A stretch of 64,000 nt of DNA, taken from the NCBI GenBank assembly GCA_001766655.1, contig MJCC01000009.1:191496-255495 (forward strand), in the 5' to 3' direction. A program made the translations under genes and the position numbers. Under the pieces are notes generated by a model. It did no database searches, had not been told where the DNA came from, and worked only from the letters and a program-made list of their open reading frames with translations. Below are positions 10,932 through 20,960 of the stretch, in pieces (position 1 is the stretch's first letter; every line of letters begins with the position of its first letter). This DNA is from Phytomonas francai. Lineage: Eukaryota > Euglenozoa > Kinetoplastea > Trypanosomatida > Trypanosomatidae.

Positions 10932-13409
10932 ATGTCTTTTATTGGTGACAACAGTCATTTTGGTAGAGGTCGTGGACGTGGGCGTAGCAGTGGTGGTGGC
11001 GGCGGAGGATTATTACCATCCCCTAATCCAGTTAGCTCATTTCAACCCCCATCGTCGTCGTCTTTCCCCAATTTTAAACCACAAGGCTCTGTATTTAGCC
11101 CCCCCTCGTCGATGAAACACCTTGAATCCTCGGCAGTACCTAAAAAAGTAGAGCCCTTTAGAGTTTTGTCACCGCAACCGCAGGTTTACTCCGCCAAGCG
11201 TGCAGCTGAAGCCCCGCAGGGGGATTTTAAAGGCTCTAGAATAAACATGCGTATGTCAAGGGGGGGAGGAGGGGGAGGGACTTCACATGGTGGAAGAGAG
11301 CGTCCATACGGTAAAGAAGCCTGGGTGGCGAATAGTACTAATACAAACACAAATGTGGTGGAGGAAGATAATGTGAATAGGGGCGCCCAACCTTTTCAAG
11401 GTCGTAATAACGTACCAAACAGTAATGTGATGTTGGATAATTTGCAAAGAGGGGGTAATCGACGGGAACGCATGGATGAAGGCTTTGCACAGGTTCCTTA
11501 CGGCGGCGCGCGATACCGGCAAGAGGATGGCCCCACTTTTCCGCTCCGTCAAACCCCAGCCTCAGCGACCTCCCCCCCGCACCCGATTACCGATTCCACC
11601 GCCAATCCAAGTGCCTCTTTCTTTAATGTGGAAAAAGGAAGTAGTTTTGCAGAGACTAGTGCCTTGCCGCAAAAGGCGGTCGCGTCATCTTTTTTCACGC
11701 CACCGCCGCCGCCGCCGCCGCCGCCGTCGAATTCCATTTTTCGCCCAGTAGCACCGTTGAAAGAAGGGCATCCAACGAATCCTTCGTCGTCTGCGCTAAT
11801 ACAGTCCTCTAAGACCGATTCTACCCCAGACAGCCTCGTCTCGTTTTCCATGGCAGCTCGCCTTTTTGACGGGTTTGTTGAGAAGCTTGCCTACGCGGAG
11901 GAGTCTAAGCGAGAGGAGGCTCGAATAGAGCTCGAGGAAGCCTTTTTAGGGGATGCCGCACGCCTCGGGATCCACGGAGCGAACTTCAGCCGCACCGTGA
12001 GCGAGTTGATGATTGTTTGGAAAAGGCGAAAGGAGAATTTTAAAACAGCCGAAGCCCTCGAGGAGGTCCCAGGGGAGCTCTGGGTCGCCTTTTACGCGCT
12101 TGGCTGTCAGGTAAACCTGATGCTTTCCGCCGTCCGCACAAGCGACGAGGTCGCTGTGGATGATCCGCAGCAAGAGGGTTGCCTTCCTGAACCCGAAGCC
12201 TCAGATGTGAATTTTAATTTTATAAAAGGCATTCAGGCAAACCTAGCGTTGGCGCTCATGGATGCGTGTGCCTATGCTAATCAGCTGAGCGATCTCCTCC
12301 TCACCGTTTACCAGCAGCAGAGCAAACTGCGGACGCCGTACGCGATCCTTCCGATTGTTCTCGAGCGGGTTCGGACCGTCTTCGACGCGGTTGAACTTTT
12401 TCTACGACGCGACGGGGAGAAGAGGAGGGGCTCCAAACGTGGTGCGAACGCGGGGGCCTTCTCGAAGAACTCCACCGTCCCCCTCGGTGGCGTCCAGTCG
12501 AATATGGAGATGAACCTGCTCAAGCTCTTCGCGATTTTCCAGCGGAAGGTCACGCTAGTGATGAAGGACGGCGCGGCGCCGGGGGGTCCCGACGACGACG
12601 GCGCCCATGCCCCGTGCAAGGTGCTGGAATGCCGAAATGCGGCCGACCGCGAGCTCGTCCGGAGCTTCGCGCACATGACCTACGAGCTCCTCCCGACGAA
12701 GCTCCTGCCGGAGAACTTTCTGCTCCTGGTCTTCGCCTTCATGGCGGCCTTCCACCGCTCGCTTCCCGGGTTCCGGTGGGAGCGCGGGATGCTCTACTAC
12801 AGCCACGCCGCCCGGCTCCTGCAGGGCGGGCTCGACCGCGAGGCCCTCGCGGAGGCCGCGCGGTGGCTCGCGGCGGCCCTCGTCGTGAGCCCGCCCGAGG
12901 CCCCCGCGCGGAATCGTCGGCTTTTGGAGCTGCGGCTGACGGCCGTAGAGCTCGCGCTCGGGCGGGCGCCCGCGGACGAGATCCCCGCCCCCCTCCTCGA
13001 CGCCGTCGCCGCGCTGCGGACGGCGAGCCTCGCCCGCCTCGACGCCGCGATGCGCGCGAACGGGGTCTTTTTTGTCGAGACGGGCGTTTACAAAATCCTG
13101 ATGGTCGCGCGCGGGCGCGTGGGGCTGCTGATGGTGATCAGATTCTACCTCCAGGCGTGCGCGCGGGCCCGGGCGCGCTCCGAGGGCGACAGGGCCCCGA
13201 TTGACCGCCTGGATATCGCGGAGATGGTGCATTTCTTTCGCCTGCCCTACCGCGATGTCTTCGAGGCAACCGCCGTCTGGCTGCTTCCGTTGCTTGTGAG
13301 TCGGATGATTCACGGATTTGTGGAGGAGGACTATTTGCATATTGACCCTGAAAGCCCCTTCGAAGGATACGACAAGGCACTTCTTATGGCGTCCTTAGAC
13401 AAATCTTGA
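10932..13409 (+). CDS. PCI-domain protein, PCID2/Thp1-like (TREX-2)
   Basis: An 825-residue protein. The first about 300 residues are low complexity: an RGG-type start (FGRGRGRGRSSGGGGGG), Ser/Pro-rich stretches and a polyproline run (about residue 260). The C-terminal part is helical and ends in a PCI-type region: paired-helix repeats with AFMAAFHRSLPGFRWERG, AEAARWLAAALVV, NRRLLELRLTAVELALGR, then ASLARLDAAMRANGVFFVETG and a winged-helix-like segment IDRLDIAEMVHFFRLPYRDV. The order matches PCID2/Thp1, the partner of Sac3/GANP in the TREX-2 mRNA export complex; proteasome-lid or other PCI proteins are the alternative. The ATG at 10932 is the first in the frame. The 3' half is far more GC-rich than the 5' half. 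Confidence 0.68.
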   Translation: MSFIGDNSHFGRGRGRGRSSGGGGGGLLPSPNPVSSFQPPSSSSFPNFKPQGSVFSPPSSMKHLESSAVPKKVEPFRVLSPQPQVYSAKRAAEAPQGDFKGSRINMRMSRGGGGGGTSHGGRERPYGKEAWVANSTNTNTNVVEEDNVNRGAQPFQGRNNVPNSNVMLDNLQRGGNRRERMDEGFAQVPYGGARYRQEDGPTFPLRQTPASATSPPHPITDSTANPSASFFNVEKGSSFAETSALPQKAVASSFFTPPPPPPPPPSNSIFRPVAPLKEGHPTNPSSSALIQSSKTDSTPDSLVSFSMAARLFDGFVEKLAYAEESKREEARIELEEAFLGDAARLGIHGANFSRTVSELMIVWKRRKENFKTAEALEEVPGELWVAFYALGCQVNLMLSAVRTSDEVAVDDPQQEGCLPEPEASDVNFNFIKGIQANLALALMDACAYANQLSDLLLTVYQQQSKLRTPYAILPIVLERVRTVFDAVELFLRRDGEKRRGSKRGANAGAFSKNSTVPLGGVQSNMEMNLLKLFAIFQRKVTLVMKDGAAPGGPDDDGAHAPCKVLECRNAADRELVRSFAHMTYELLPTKLLPENFLLLVFAFMAAFHRSLPGFRWERGMLYYSHAARLLQGGLDREALAEAARWLAAALVVSPPEAPARNRRLLELRLTAVELALGRAPADEIPAPLLDAVAALRTASLARLDAAMRANGVFFVETGVYKILMVARGRVGLLMVIRFYLQACARARARSEGDRAPIDRLDIAEMVHFFRLPYRDVFEATAVWLLPLLVSRMIHGFVEEDYLHIDPESPFEGYDKALLMASLDKS

Positions 13410-13782
13410 GGGCCGCACAAGTGCTGAGGATAGTGGATCATGATGCTTATGGGCAGGTTGTTGATAAAAAGAAAAGAGGAAGAATATGAGAAGTAAAAAT
13501 AGGTCATCTGAAAAAAAGTTATATAAAATGGCGGAGCTACAATCCGTAATATGTTTCCAACTATCGCCTTTCCAACGGCTTTTCGCAATGTCATGCGTTA
13601 TTGTTATTATTAATATTATTATTATTATTACGATTCTTAATTTTAAATAGTGTGGTTTTATTAGTTGCGGAAGTGTGGTCTGAAGAAGGGCTCTGCGCAT
13701 AGAATTTCACGACTGCATAAATATTAGATAGATTCATCAATATATATTTATAGAAAAAGAGGGAGAAAAACGGACACACCCA
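13410..13782. other. Intergenic region
   Basis: No gene seen. It contains an ATT trinucleotide run (13599-13630) and A/T-rich DNA before the MCM5 start. Confidence 0.6.
13599..13630. repeat. (ATT)n microsatellite
   Basis: Imperfect TTA/ATT trinucleotide run in the intergenic region before MCM5. Confidence 0.85.
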
Positions 13783-16239
13783 ATGGAGTCGGATATCGGG
13801 CTTGTTCACGTGACCAACTACCATGGCACGCGGGGGGATTTGTTCGGCGCGAACGCCGAGGCAGCGGGCGACCCAGGCGACCTGCAGGAGCCCACCCTCT
13901 CCGACGAGGTCGCCGACATCCGCCTTCTCACGAAGAGCTTCGTCTCCGAGTTCCGCATCAAAAGCATCTTCCTCTACATGGACATGCTGCGCGGCAACCT
14001 CGCCGCGGGGCTGTTCTTTATCGAGGTGCAGATGGCCCACCTGCAGCAGTACAGCGGGGCGCTCTTCAACGCCCTACAGCACACCCCGACCCGCGCCCTG
14101 CCGGTCATGGAGCTCGCCCTCTGCGAGCTGGCACAGACGCATCAGCTTTTCCCGCTCTTCGCCCGGCCGGGGGCGGTGCAGGTGCAGCTCTTCTGGGGGG
14201 TCCCGCCGACGGCGCTGCGGCGGCTCGCGCAGGCGGCCGTGGCGCAGCTCGTCTGCGTGAGCGGGATCGTGATCAAGGCGAGCGCGGCGCACCCCCGCTG
14301 TGTGCGGGCCGCCATCCAGTGCACGAGCTGCCGGAGCCAGACCTTCATCGCCGGCGCCGGCCGAAGCCTTGAGATGCCGCCGCAGTGTCTGGCGAACGGC
14401 GGGACCCGGCCCGGCGGGCGCTGCCGGCCCAACCCCTACGTCCTCCTCCCCTCCGCCTGCGAGTTCGAGGACCAGCAGGTGCTGAAGCTGCAAGAGCTCC
14501 CCGAGGACGTGCCGACCGGGGAGCTCCCGCGGCACCTCGGCGTCGTCGTCGAGCGGTACCTCGTGGACCGGGTGAGCCCGGGGTCTCGCGTGCAGGTCGT
14601 CGGCGTCGTCGCCGTGCAGGAGCGCCGGGGGGGGCTCGAGGGCGGATCGCGGAGGGGTGCCAAAGGGGCCGGGCGCGGTGCCGTGGGCCTCCGTGCGCAG
14701 TACCTCCGCTGCGTGGGCCTGATGTACCAGTCCGGCATCGACGCCTCTGCCGGGGCGTCGGTTGTCAGCGTGAACCAGAACTTCTCCTCCCGTGTGCGCT
14801 CGCGTTCGTTGCTGTCTTGGCAACCCGAAGAAGAAGCCCTCTTTAAGGCCTTTGCAAAGAGCGGCAACGTGTACGAAAAGCTTTCCCGAAGCATCGACCC
14901 GGCGATCTTCGGCCTCAGCGACCAGAAGAAGGCCATCGTGTGTCTTCTATTCAGTGGCACCCGTAAACGACAGGGAAACAACTACCTGCGGGGGGATATG
15001 AATGTGCTCTTCATTGGTGACCCGTCCACCGCTAAGTCTCAGCTGCTAAAGTATACCGAAAAAGTGGCACCAATTGGGATTTACACTTCCGGCAAGGGAA
15101 GCAGCGCGGCGGGTCTGACGGCCTCTGTCGTTTCGAGTGGCAACGGTGATTTCGTGCTCGAGGCGGGTTCGATGGTTCTTGCCGATGGCGGTGTCGTCTG
15201 CATTGACGAGTTTGACAAGATGCGCGATCAAGACCAGGTTGCCATCCATGAAGCGATGGAGCAGCAGACCATTTCCATTGCAAAGGCAAACCTGACCACG
15301 ATGCTGAACAGTCGGACATCGGTTCTGGCCGCAGCCAACCCGACGCTGGGCAGCTATGACCCACTTCGCTCAAACGAGGATCAGATGGACTTTCAGAGTT
15401 CTATCCTTTCGCGTTTCGATCTAATTTTCAAGATTCTTGACCCTCATAATCCTGAAATTGATAGTCGTCTCGCACATCACGTCGTAAATCTTCACAAAAC
15501 GGCCAAACCCGGCCAGACGGATGGAGGGGCTGACAACAGTATCGGACTGGGCACCGCAAGCAATCTGACAAACGAAACCGTGAAGACTGTGGATAACATC
15601 ACCCAGAATGGCGTTGTGGATCGTCTTTTCTTCACAAAGTACATCTCCTACGCGCGGGCCACATGCTTCCCTATCATCTCTGAGGATGCGATGACAGTAC
15701 TTCTGGATTTTTACGTACAGGTTCGCCGTGATGTACACCGGCAGACCCTCGAGACGCTCTCCTCCTCCTCGCCATCTGTCGCGGATGGTGGTTCTAATTC
15801 GTATCCCTATAGCAAAGGCAGTGATGGGTTTGGTGGAAGGAAGCTGCAGATGCCCGTCATACAAATTACTGCCCGCCAACTCGAGAGCCTCGTGCGCATC
15901 ACAGAATCCCTGGCAAAGATGCGGTTGGACGTCCTCGCAACACGTATGGACGCCGAAGAAGCCATTCGCCTCTTTAAATTTTCCACAGTAGATGCGATTC
16001 AAAGCCGAGGTGCCAATCAAATTATGACGGAAGCGCAGAGTCAGCTCATTTTACGCATTGAGGAGGCCCTTCGCCGTCGACTAACGCTTGGCGCAACTGT
16101 CGAGTACAGCCGTCTGATCTCCGAGATGGTTCGTATGGGCTTCGATACCAAAATGGTGGACCGGGCGTTGTACGCCATGACGAAGCGAGATGAACTAGGG
16201 TGGCGCAAGCAGCGGACACTGATCTATAGAGCACGATAA
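13783..16239 (+). CDS. MCM5: DNA replication licensing factor MCM5
   Basis: An 818-residue subunit of the MCM2-7 replicative helicase. The N-terminal domain has a zinc-binding site (CTSCRSQ at about residue 185, followed by further cysteines PPQC and RC), and OB-fold segments follow. The AAA+ core has Walker A GDPSTAKSQ (about 412), Walker B VVCIDEFDKM (about 474), sensor I AAANP and the arginine finger SRFDLIFKI (about 543). MCM5-type sequence surrounds Walker A (YTSGKGSSAAGLTASV). The C-terminal winged helix follows a Ser/Gly-rich insert near residue 660 (SSSSPSVADGGS). The length is somewhat above the usual 720-770 because of this insert and a Gly/Arg-rich loop near residue 290. The 5' half is extremely GC-rich and the 3' half is moderate, with no frame break at the transition. 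Confidence 0.96.
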   Translation: MESDIGLVHVTNYHGTRGDLFGANAEAAGDPGDLQEPTLSDEVADIRLLTKSFVSEFRIKSIFLYMDMLRGNLAAGLFFIEVQMAHLQQYSGALFNALQHTPTRALPVMELALCELAQTHQLFPLFARPGAVQVQLFWGVPPTALRRLAQAAVAQLVCVSGIVIKASAAHPRCVRAAIQCTSCRSQTFIAGAGRSLEMPPQCLANGGTRPGGRCRPNPYVLLPSACEFEDQQVLKLQELPEDVPTGELPRHLGVVVERYLVDRVSPGSRVQVVGVVAVQERRGGLEGGSRRGAKGAGRGAVGLRAQYLRCVGLMYQSGIDASAGASVVSVNQNFSSRVRSRSLLSWQPEEEALFKAFAKSGNVYEKLSRSIDPAIFGLSDQKKAIVCLLFSGTRKRQGNNYLRGDMNVLFIGDPSTAKSQLLKYTEKVAPIGIYTSGKGSSAAGLTASVVSSGNGDFVLEAGSMVLADGGVVCIDEFDKMRDQDQVAIHEAMEQQTISIAKANLTTMLNSRTSVLAAANPTLGSYDPLRSNEDQMDFQSSILSRFDLIFKILDPHNPEIDSRLAHHVVNLHKTAKPGQTDGGADNSIGLGTASNLTNETVKTVDNITQNGVVDRLFFTKYISYARATCFPIISEDAMTVLLDFYVQVRRDVHRQTLETLSSSSPSVADGGSNSYPYSKGSDGFGGRKLQMPVIQITARQLESLVRITESLAKMRLDVLATRMDAEEAIRLFKFSTVDAIQSRGANQIMTEAQSQLILRIEEALRRRLTLGATVEYSRLISEMVRMGFDTKMVDRALYAMTKRDELGWRKQRTLIYRAR

Positions 16240-16966
16240 ACGCAGACATAGAGGAGTTTGTGTGATGGTCTCTCCCCTCTCCCGGTGGTTCTCCAGGATG
16301 GCCACACGATAGATCGGTCAACGAGTAGAACGTGCCACAGAGCGATGTACTGAAATGTGCACATTGGTGGGATAAACTAATCGAAGATGACCGTTATGTT
16401 GGGCACCCTAACCTCAATAGCGCGTGTTCGAATACTTCTTTTATCGTTTAGGGTTTAGGGGTTTTTTTAACAAAAAATAAACATAACATACAATGAAAAA
16501 CCCTGTGACACGGATTTAATGGTTCTAAAAGGACACAAAGTAGACGTATTTTCAAATCCCCTCATCTTGTAACATTGAGCAAGGTGCGTTGATTGTGCTG
16601 AATCTGGTATAGACCTCAGCGTCGCACTCATCCGGAGCCTCATGAGCTGGTCTGTAATGTTTAAAATGAAAGCAAACCCATTAGACGAAATGAGACTGTA
16701 CACGCTTCACAAGGAATGGTATCTCAACACAAAAATCCCCAATAGGCTAAGAAATACATTTATTATGATTATTGGTGTGGAAACATGAATGGCTTTCTGC
16801 ACTGTAGTGCTTCCGTCACTGAATTCCTTGATTTTTCTCTTTCTCTCTCTATTGGTATCATCAAAGCCCTACATAAACCACCCTCAAAATAGAAGGCCTA
16901 AGCTTTTATACTATCACTAAACTTTTTCTGCATTCTCTAAAGCGCTTAAATCTTCATATCTCCTTC
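16240..16966. other. Intergenic region
   Basis: No gene seen. Two adjacent TTTAGGG-like units occur at 16447-16460, too few to be called telomeric. A pyrimidine-rich patch lies at about 16830-16850. Confidence 0.55.
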
Positions 16967-18126
16967 TTGATTATATCAAAATACGAAAATAAACGAAATT
17001 CCCGCGTTTTGATATCGTTTTTGTTTCTCGTCTGTACTTTGTTGTCGAGCGGCACGGCGGAGGTTCTGTACCACATTCCATTAAAGCGCGACCGTATCTT
17101 TGCCGAAACCTTCCGAGTTGATCAAACTCAGAAGATCCCGCGCTCTTGAAAAGGCAACAAAGGTGATGTTGTCATCCACGACTTTCTCGGTATCCAGTTC
17201 TACGGTTCCATCTCCTTGGGCACCCCTGAGAGGAGTTTCAGGTTATTTTCGACACCGGCAGCAGCAACCTGTGGGTTCCCACTCAGGATACGCATTTGTG
17301 CATCCTGAAGCAATGCTATAACTCAGAGACGAGCTCTACGGCAATACCAGACGGGCGTGAGTTCTATATCCTGCACGGCAGCGGCTCTGATGAGGGCGTT
17401 TTGGTAAAGGATAAGCTCCGCCTTGCGTCTTTCACTGCAGACCAGACCTTCGCGAAGGTGATCGATACTTCAGGGTTGGGCGAATTTTACTCCAACTCAA
17501 GATGGGATGGTATCTTGGGAATGGTGTGGTCCTCTCTGTCCATCGATAACGTTGAGCTGCCGTTTTTCCCAACTGACTGACAAGGACAAGAACCTGGCGA
17601 ACCAGTTTGCTTTGTATTTGCCCTAGAATTTCAATGATGAAGGAGAGCCTATGGTCATTGGGTACGATCCTGTACACTTTAAGGGTGACCTCGCTCCCGT
17701 AAAACAGGCCTCGCAAACTTGATGATCAAGATGGCCTCGGCGAGGATTGGTTGTGCCGTGTTCAGCGAAAATGTGCAGGCCATTGTCGATTCGGGTACCT
17801 CCCCCATCGCAGTCTCTAGTGCTGCTTTTCGGAAGATTGTCAAATCCACGGGCGCCAAGAAAGATGATGGAGAATATACGATAAACTGCGAAAAGGTGCC
17901 TCTTCTGCTGAAATTGGTGCTTATAATTGGAGGCACCAAAGGGAAATTCTCTGGCAAGGACCATGTCATTAACTTTAAAAATAAAGTCTGCGCTCTTGGA
18001 TTCTCCCCATCGAGCAGCAAACTTTCTGGCGGAGAATCCTGGATCCTCGGAGATGTTTTTATAAAGTATGCGCACACTGTGTCTAACGCCGATAACACCT
18101 CCTTAAGCCTTGCCTATGCAAAATAG
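16967..18126 (+). pseudogene. Pepsin-family (A1) aspartyl protease pseudogene
   Basis: Pieces of one secreted aspartyl protease lie in order but in changing frames. A signal-peptide-like start without ATG (VLISFLFLVCTLLSSGTAE) continues to a TGA at 17147, then resumes in the same frame with GIQFYGSISLGTPE. The frame shifts near 17241, and the first active-site motif FDTGSSNLWVP follows (17248-17280). A flap-like segment (HGSGSDEG) has His where pepsins have the flap Tyr. A second shift occurs near 17569, a TAG at 17624, and a third shift near 17720. The last piece has the second active-site motif VDSGTSPIAVS (about 17788) and a normal ending with SWILGDVFIKYAHTV, stopping at 18126. In life the family digests proteins in lysosomes or outside the cell. 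At least three shifts and two stops make sequencing error an unlikely sole cause. Confidence 0.85.
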
Positions 18127-19253
18127 CGCAACCAACACCGTATGACAAACTTTTGAGGGAGCTGGTAAACAAAGGAAGTGCTATACACGGAGCAATCACG
18201 ATGTTTTTCTTTTCGGCCTTATCCAAAGCCCTGCTAAAAATTGAGAAGCCTCTGAAAAGAGGGGCACGGTGCTTTCGACGCTTTCCTATTACTAATTTCA
18301 TCTAAAGGATCTGACGAATTACATATATTTATTATTGATATATTTTATAATAAATTATTTCACATTAAAATCTCCAACGGAAACAAAAAAATAGTGTTAT
18401 TAGACATATCTACTGCTAACGATCTTGGTAGGAAAAAGTAATGCCTAACGGCTAGCTTAAATTATTATGCATTGTACACGGAAAAGGGAAAGAATAAGGT
18501 GTTGTCTTTTTCCCTCCTCTTGGGTAGTCTACGATGGTAGCGGCCACTCAAATAGGGTTCTCTGAATCGAATGCCATTCGGATGTTGGCGTGTTGACGGC
18601 AATAGGCGTCTCGCCTCGCGCAAGTCCGTGATGGCTTGCGGAGCCAGGACTCTCGAGCCCCTTACGGTGCGATTTGCGCTGCCCACGCCCTTTGACATCG
18701 CGGAGGGCGGTCTTAAAGGGGTACGGGGGTGGCCCCAGGCCATGCGTTTGGGGGTCTCCTTCCGCCTGAACCGACGTGCCTTTGCGCGGTCTGGGCATGG
18801 TCAACACGTATTACGTGTGGGAGGGCTATGGCACCCCCGTTGTCTTTTCCTCCTCTGTTTTTTTTTAATGGTCTCTTTACCAGGGCTGTGTACGGATGTA
18901 GTAGTAAGATGGGGAACTAGGATGAGATTTTGGGTGGAAACGGTAGTTGTTCCTATATCTGTAAATGTTTAACTCCTGCTCCACGTTTCTTTAAAAAAAT
19001 CCCTTATCATTGTTTGCGTAGCTTCAACGAAGGATAAATGGAATTATTCCCAATAACAAAAATAGCGTCCGTTAACCACCGATAAAACCATCTTCGGCGC
19101 AGAAAGACTTTAACAAAGGATCGGGACGTGGAGTCTGAGGCATTTCAGTCCTAGCTTGCGCAGGACAAAACCGGAGTTTGTTGAAAAAAGCGTGCTTGCT
19201 CTGTCATAAGGAGATCAAGGGGAAGCGATATAGCTAGTCCGACACACGGTCCC
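18127..19253. other. Intergenic region with a GC-rich, possibly decayed patch
   Basis: Mostly AT-rich, but 18540-18850 is abruptly GC-rich. It contains a 133-codon ATG ORF (18571-18972) and coding-like pieces in other frames, for example an ATG at 18797 starting MVNTYYVWEGYGTPVVF and an upstream piece beginning MVAATQIGFSESNAIRML at 18534. No family is recognised. It may be the remains of another gene. Confidence 0.45.
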
Positions 19254-20531
19254 ATGTCTGGCAAAAGAACCTCCAATTCCATCAATAAGAGGCCTCGAAC
19301 TGATGGTGAGTTGAAAGGTAACAATAAGCCTATAACAAAAGTAGCCGAGGAGACCGAAGAACGCGTGGGGATCCCGACTTCGTTTGATCTCTTGAATCCT
19401 GAGCTTCTTCAGAAAATTCATAAGGTGTGGGAAGAAAATGTAGGTGGGTATACTGCAAATGTCGCATCGAGCGACGACATGCATAGGAAAGTGAAATTGG
19501 CTATCCGAACGACACATCCCATAGGGGTATGCATGAAAGAGGCATCAGTGGCCTCACAAACCGTACCATCCTACAAAGTTGGCACTCTGGAGATGTACAA
19601 GCGCTTCCCGGACGCCTATGATGCCTTTATGCATCACCACGACTGCTCCGCCGTCCATGCCTACCTGGTCTGTGAGGTCCTCGAGGGCATTTCAAAGGCC
19701 GCGCGGCGAGCGGGCGACGCGGCCGGGGGCCGGGGGCCTTCGGAAGGCCGCGAGGCGCCGGCGGGGCTGCGGGTGGCGGACTTCGGCTGCGGGACGGGTC
19801 GGATCGGGGCGATGGTCCTCGGCCACCCCGCCGTGCGCGCGCTTTTCGCCTACGACGAGGCGCCGGCGATGCTGCGGCGGTGCCTTCTCAACACGGTCGC
19901 GGCGGCCGCGGCGAGCGGCCTCTACGACGCCGTCCACCTCCTCCCCACAGCCGCGGCGGGGCTTTTCGCGGGGGAGGCCGCGGCGCGAGTCCTGGCCCCG
20001 GCCGACAGGGGCGGCGGCGGGGGCCGCGTTCTCCGGCTCGTCTGCCGCCCGTGCGCCTTCGCGGCGATTCCGAACGGCCTTTTTGCGAGGGGGGCGCACG
20101 CGGGCTGCGACCTCGTCGTCTGCGCCTGGGCCCTTTCCTACGTCGTGCGGCGGCAGTGGGCCGCCGAGGGCTGGCGCGGGGCCGTGGAGGCCGTCGTCGA
20201 GGGTTTTTTGCGGCTCCTCGACACCGCGCGATCGGCGGCGGCGGTGGTCGTCATCGAGACGCTCGGCAACGGCGCGGACGCGCCGACGCGGCGCACCGTC
20301 CTCGGCGACTACCTCGAGTCGAGGTTCGGCTTTCAGCGGCGTTGGGTGCGCACGGACTATACGTTTGCAAGCATGGCGGAGGCGACGCATATGTGTCGCT
20401 TCTTCTTTGGCGGTGACCGTATGAGGGATCAGTTGGAGGTCGTGGAGGGCGATAATGGCCCTGGGAAGGTGGTGTTAAAAGAATGCACCGGAATATGGAC
20501 ACTATGGAAACCACAAGCAATTCCATCGTAG
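19254..20531 (+). CDS. Class I SAM-dependent methyltransferase-like protein
   Basis: A 425-residue protein with a Rossmann methyltransferase core. Motif I is plain at residues 174-185 (VADFGCGTGRIG), followed by an acidic motif II region (LFAYDEAPAMLRRC) and a motif IV-like strand (CDLVVCAWALSYVV), then a helix and a strand with VVVIETLGNG. A basic N-terminus (KRTSNSINKRPRTD) could be a nuclear signal. Residues about 60-150 form a family-specific segment (YKVGTLEMYKRFPDAYDAFMH). The C-terminal segment (YTFASMAEATHMCRFFFG) resembles the substrate side of small-molecule or protein methyltransferases. The substrate cannot be told. The middle of the gene is extremely GC-rich, while the first about 400 and last about 150 bases are not. 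Confidence 0.78.
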   Translation: MSGKRTSNSINKRPRTDGELKGNNKPITKVAEETEERVGIPTSFDLLNPELLQKIHKVWEENVGGYTANVASSDDMHRKVKLAIRTTHPIGVCMKEASVASQTVPSYKVGTLEMYKRFPDAYDAFMHHHDCSAVHAYLVCEVLEGISKAARRAGDAAGGRGPSEGREAPAGLRVADFGCGTGRIGAMVLGHPAVRALFAYDEAPAMLRRCLLNTVAAAAASGLYDAVHLLPTAAAGLFAGEAAARVLAPADRGGGGGRVLRLVCRPCAFAAIPNGLFARGAHAGCDLVVCAWALSYVVRRQWAAEGWRGAVEAVVEGFLRLLDTARSAAAVVVIETLGNGADAPTRRTVLGDYLESRFGFQRRWVRTDYTFASMAEATHMCRFFFGGDRMRDQLEVVEGDNGPGKVVLKECTGIWTLWKPQAIPS

Positions 20532-20960
20532 ATTGGCGTGATAAAGCTGTGTTGACAAATATCCTAACCCTACACCCAGGCAAGCTGCCTTTTTTACTGC
20601 TAAAGGACCCTAAACAAAGATATTTATTCGCTCGTTGTTTGTGGGTTCTCTCTTTGGCATTTCACGAGATCTTCCTACCGATATAGGAAGCTTCCCATGG
20701 TTTGCTCTCCCAAACAACATGTATCCATGCAAGGATATCGTCCTCTTTGTGTATTGATTTTATCCTTTTTTTTTTTTTACTTGCGTTTTGTGTGCCTTCT
20801 GTGTCAGGTGTCGCACGCTGGCTCCTATTTAGCAGGAACAGCCAGAACGCGTTCCACACACGGACGCACAAATATAACCATAGATAACTGTTTTTCTCTT
20901 TCAGGGAGGAAAAATACACGGAAGCGCAGATACAGTGGTTTATACCCCCTAAAATAAGCA
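20532..20960. other. Intergenic region
   Basis: No gene seen. A T-run (20765-20779) and a good pyrimidine tract with AG (to 20904) lie before the next start. Confidence 0.55.
20890..20904 (+). promoter_or_regulatory. Candidate trans-splice acceptor of the APC4-like gene
   Basis: The pyrimidine tract TTTTTCTCTTTC is followed directly by AG, 56 bases before the ATG at 20961. This is inference from the kinetoplastid pattern; no transcript data are available. Confidence 0.5.

Noticed and set aside
16447..16460. Two TTTAGGG units
   Set aside because: Two copies are too few for a telomere relic, and the neighbouring sequence shows no degenerate array.
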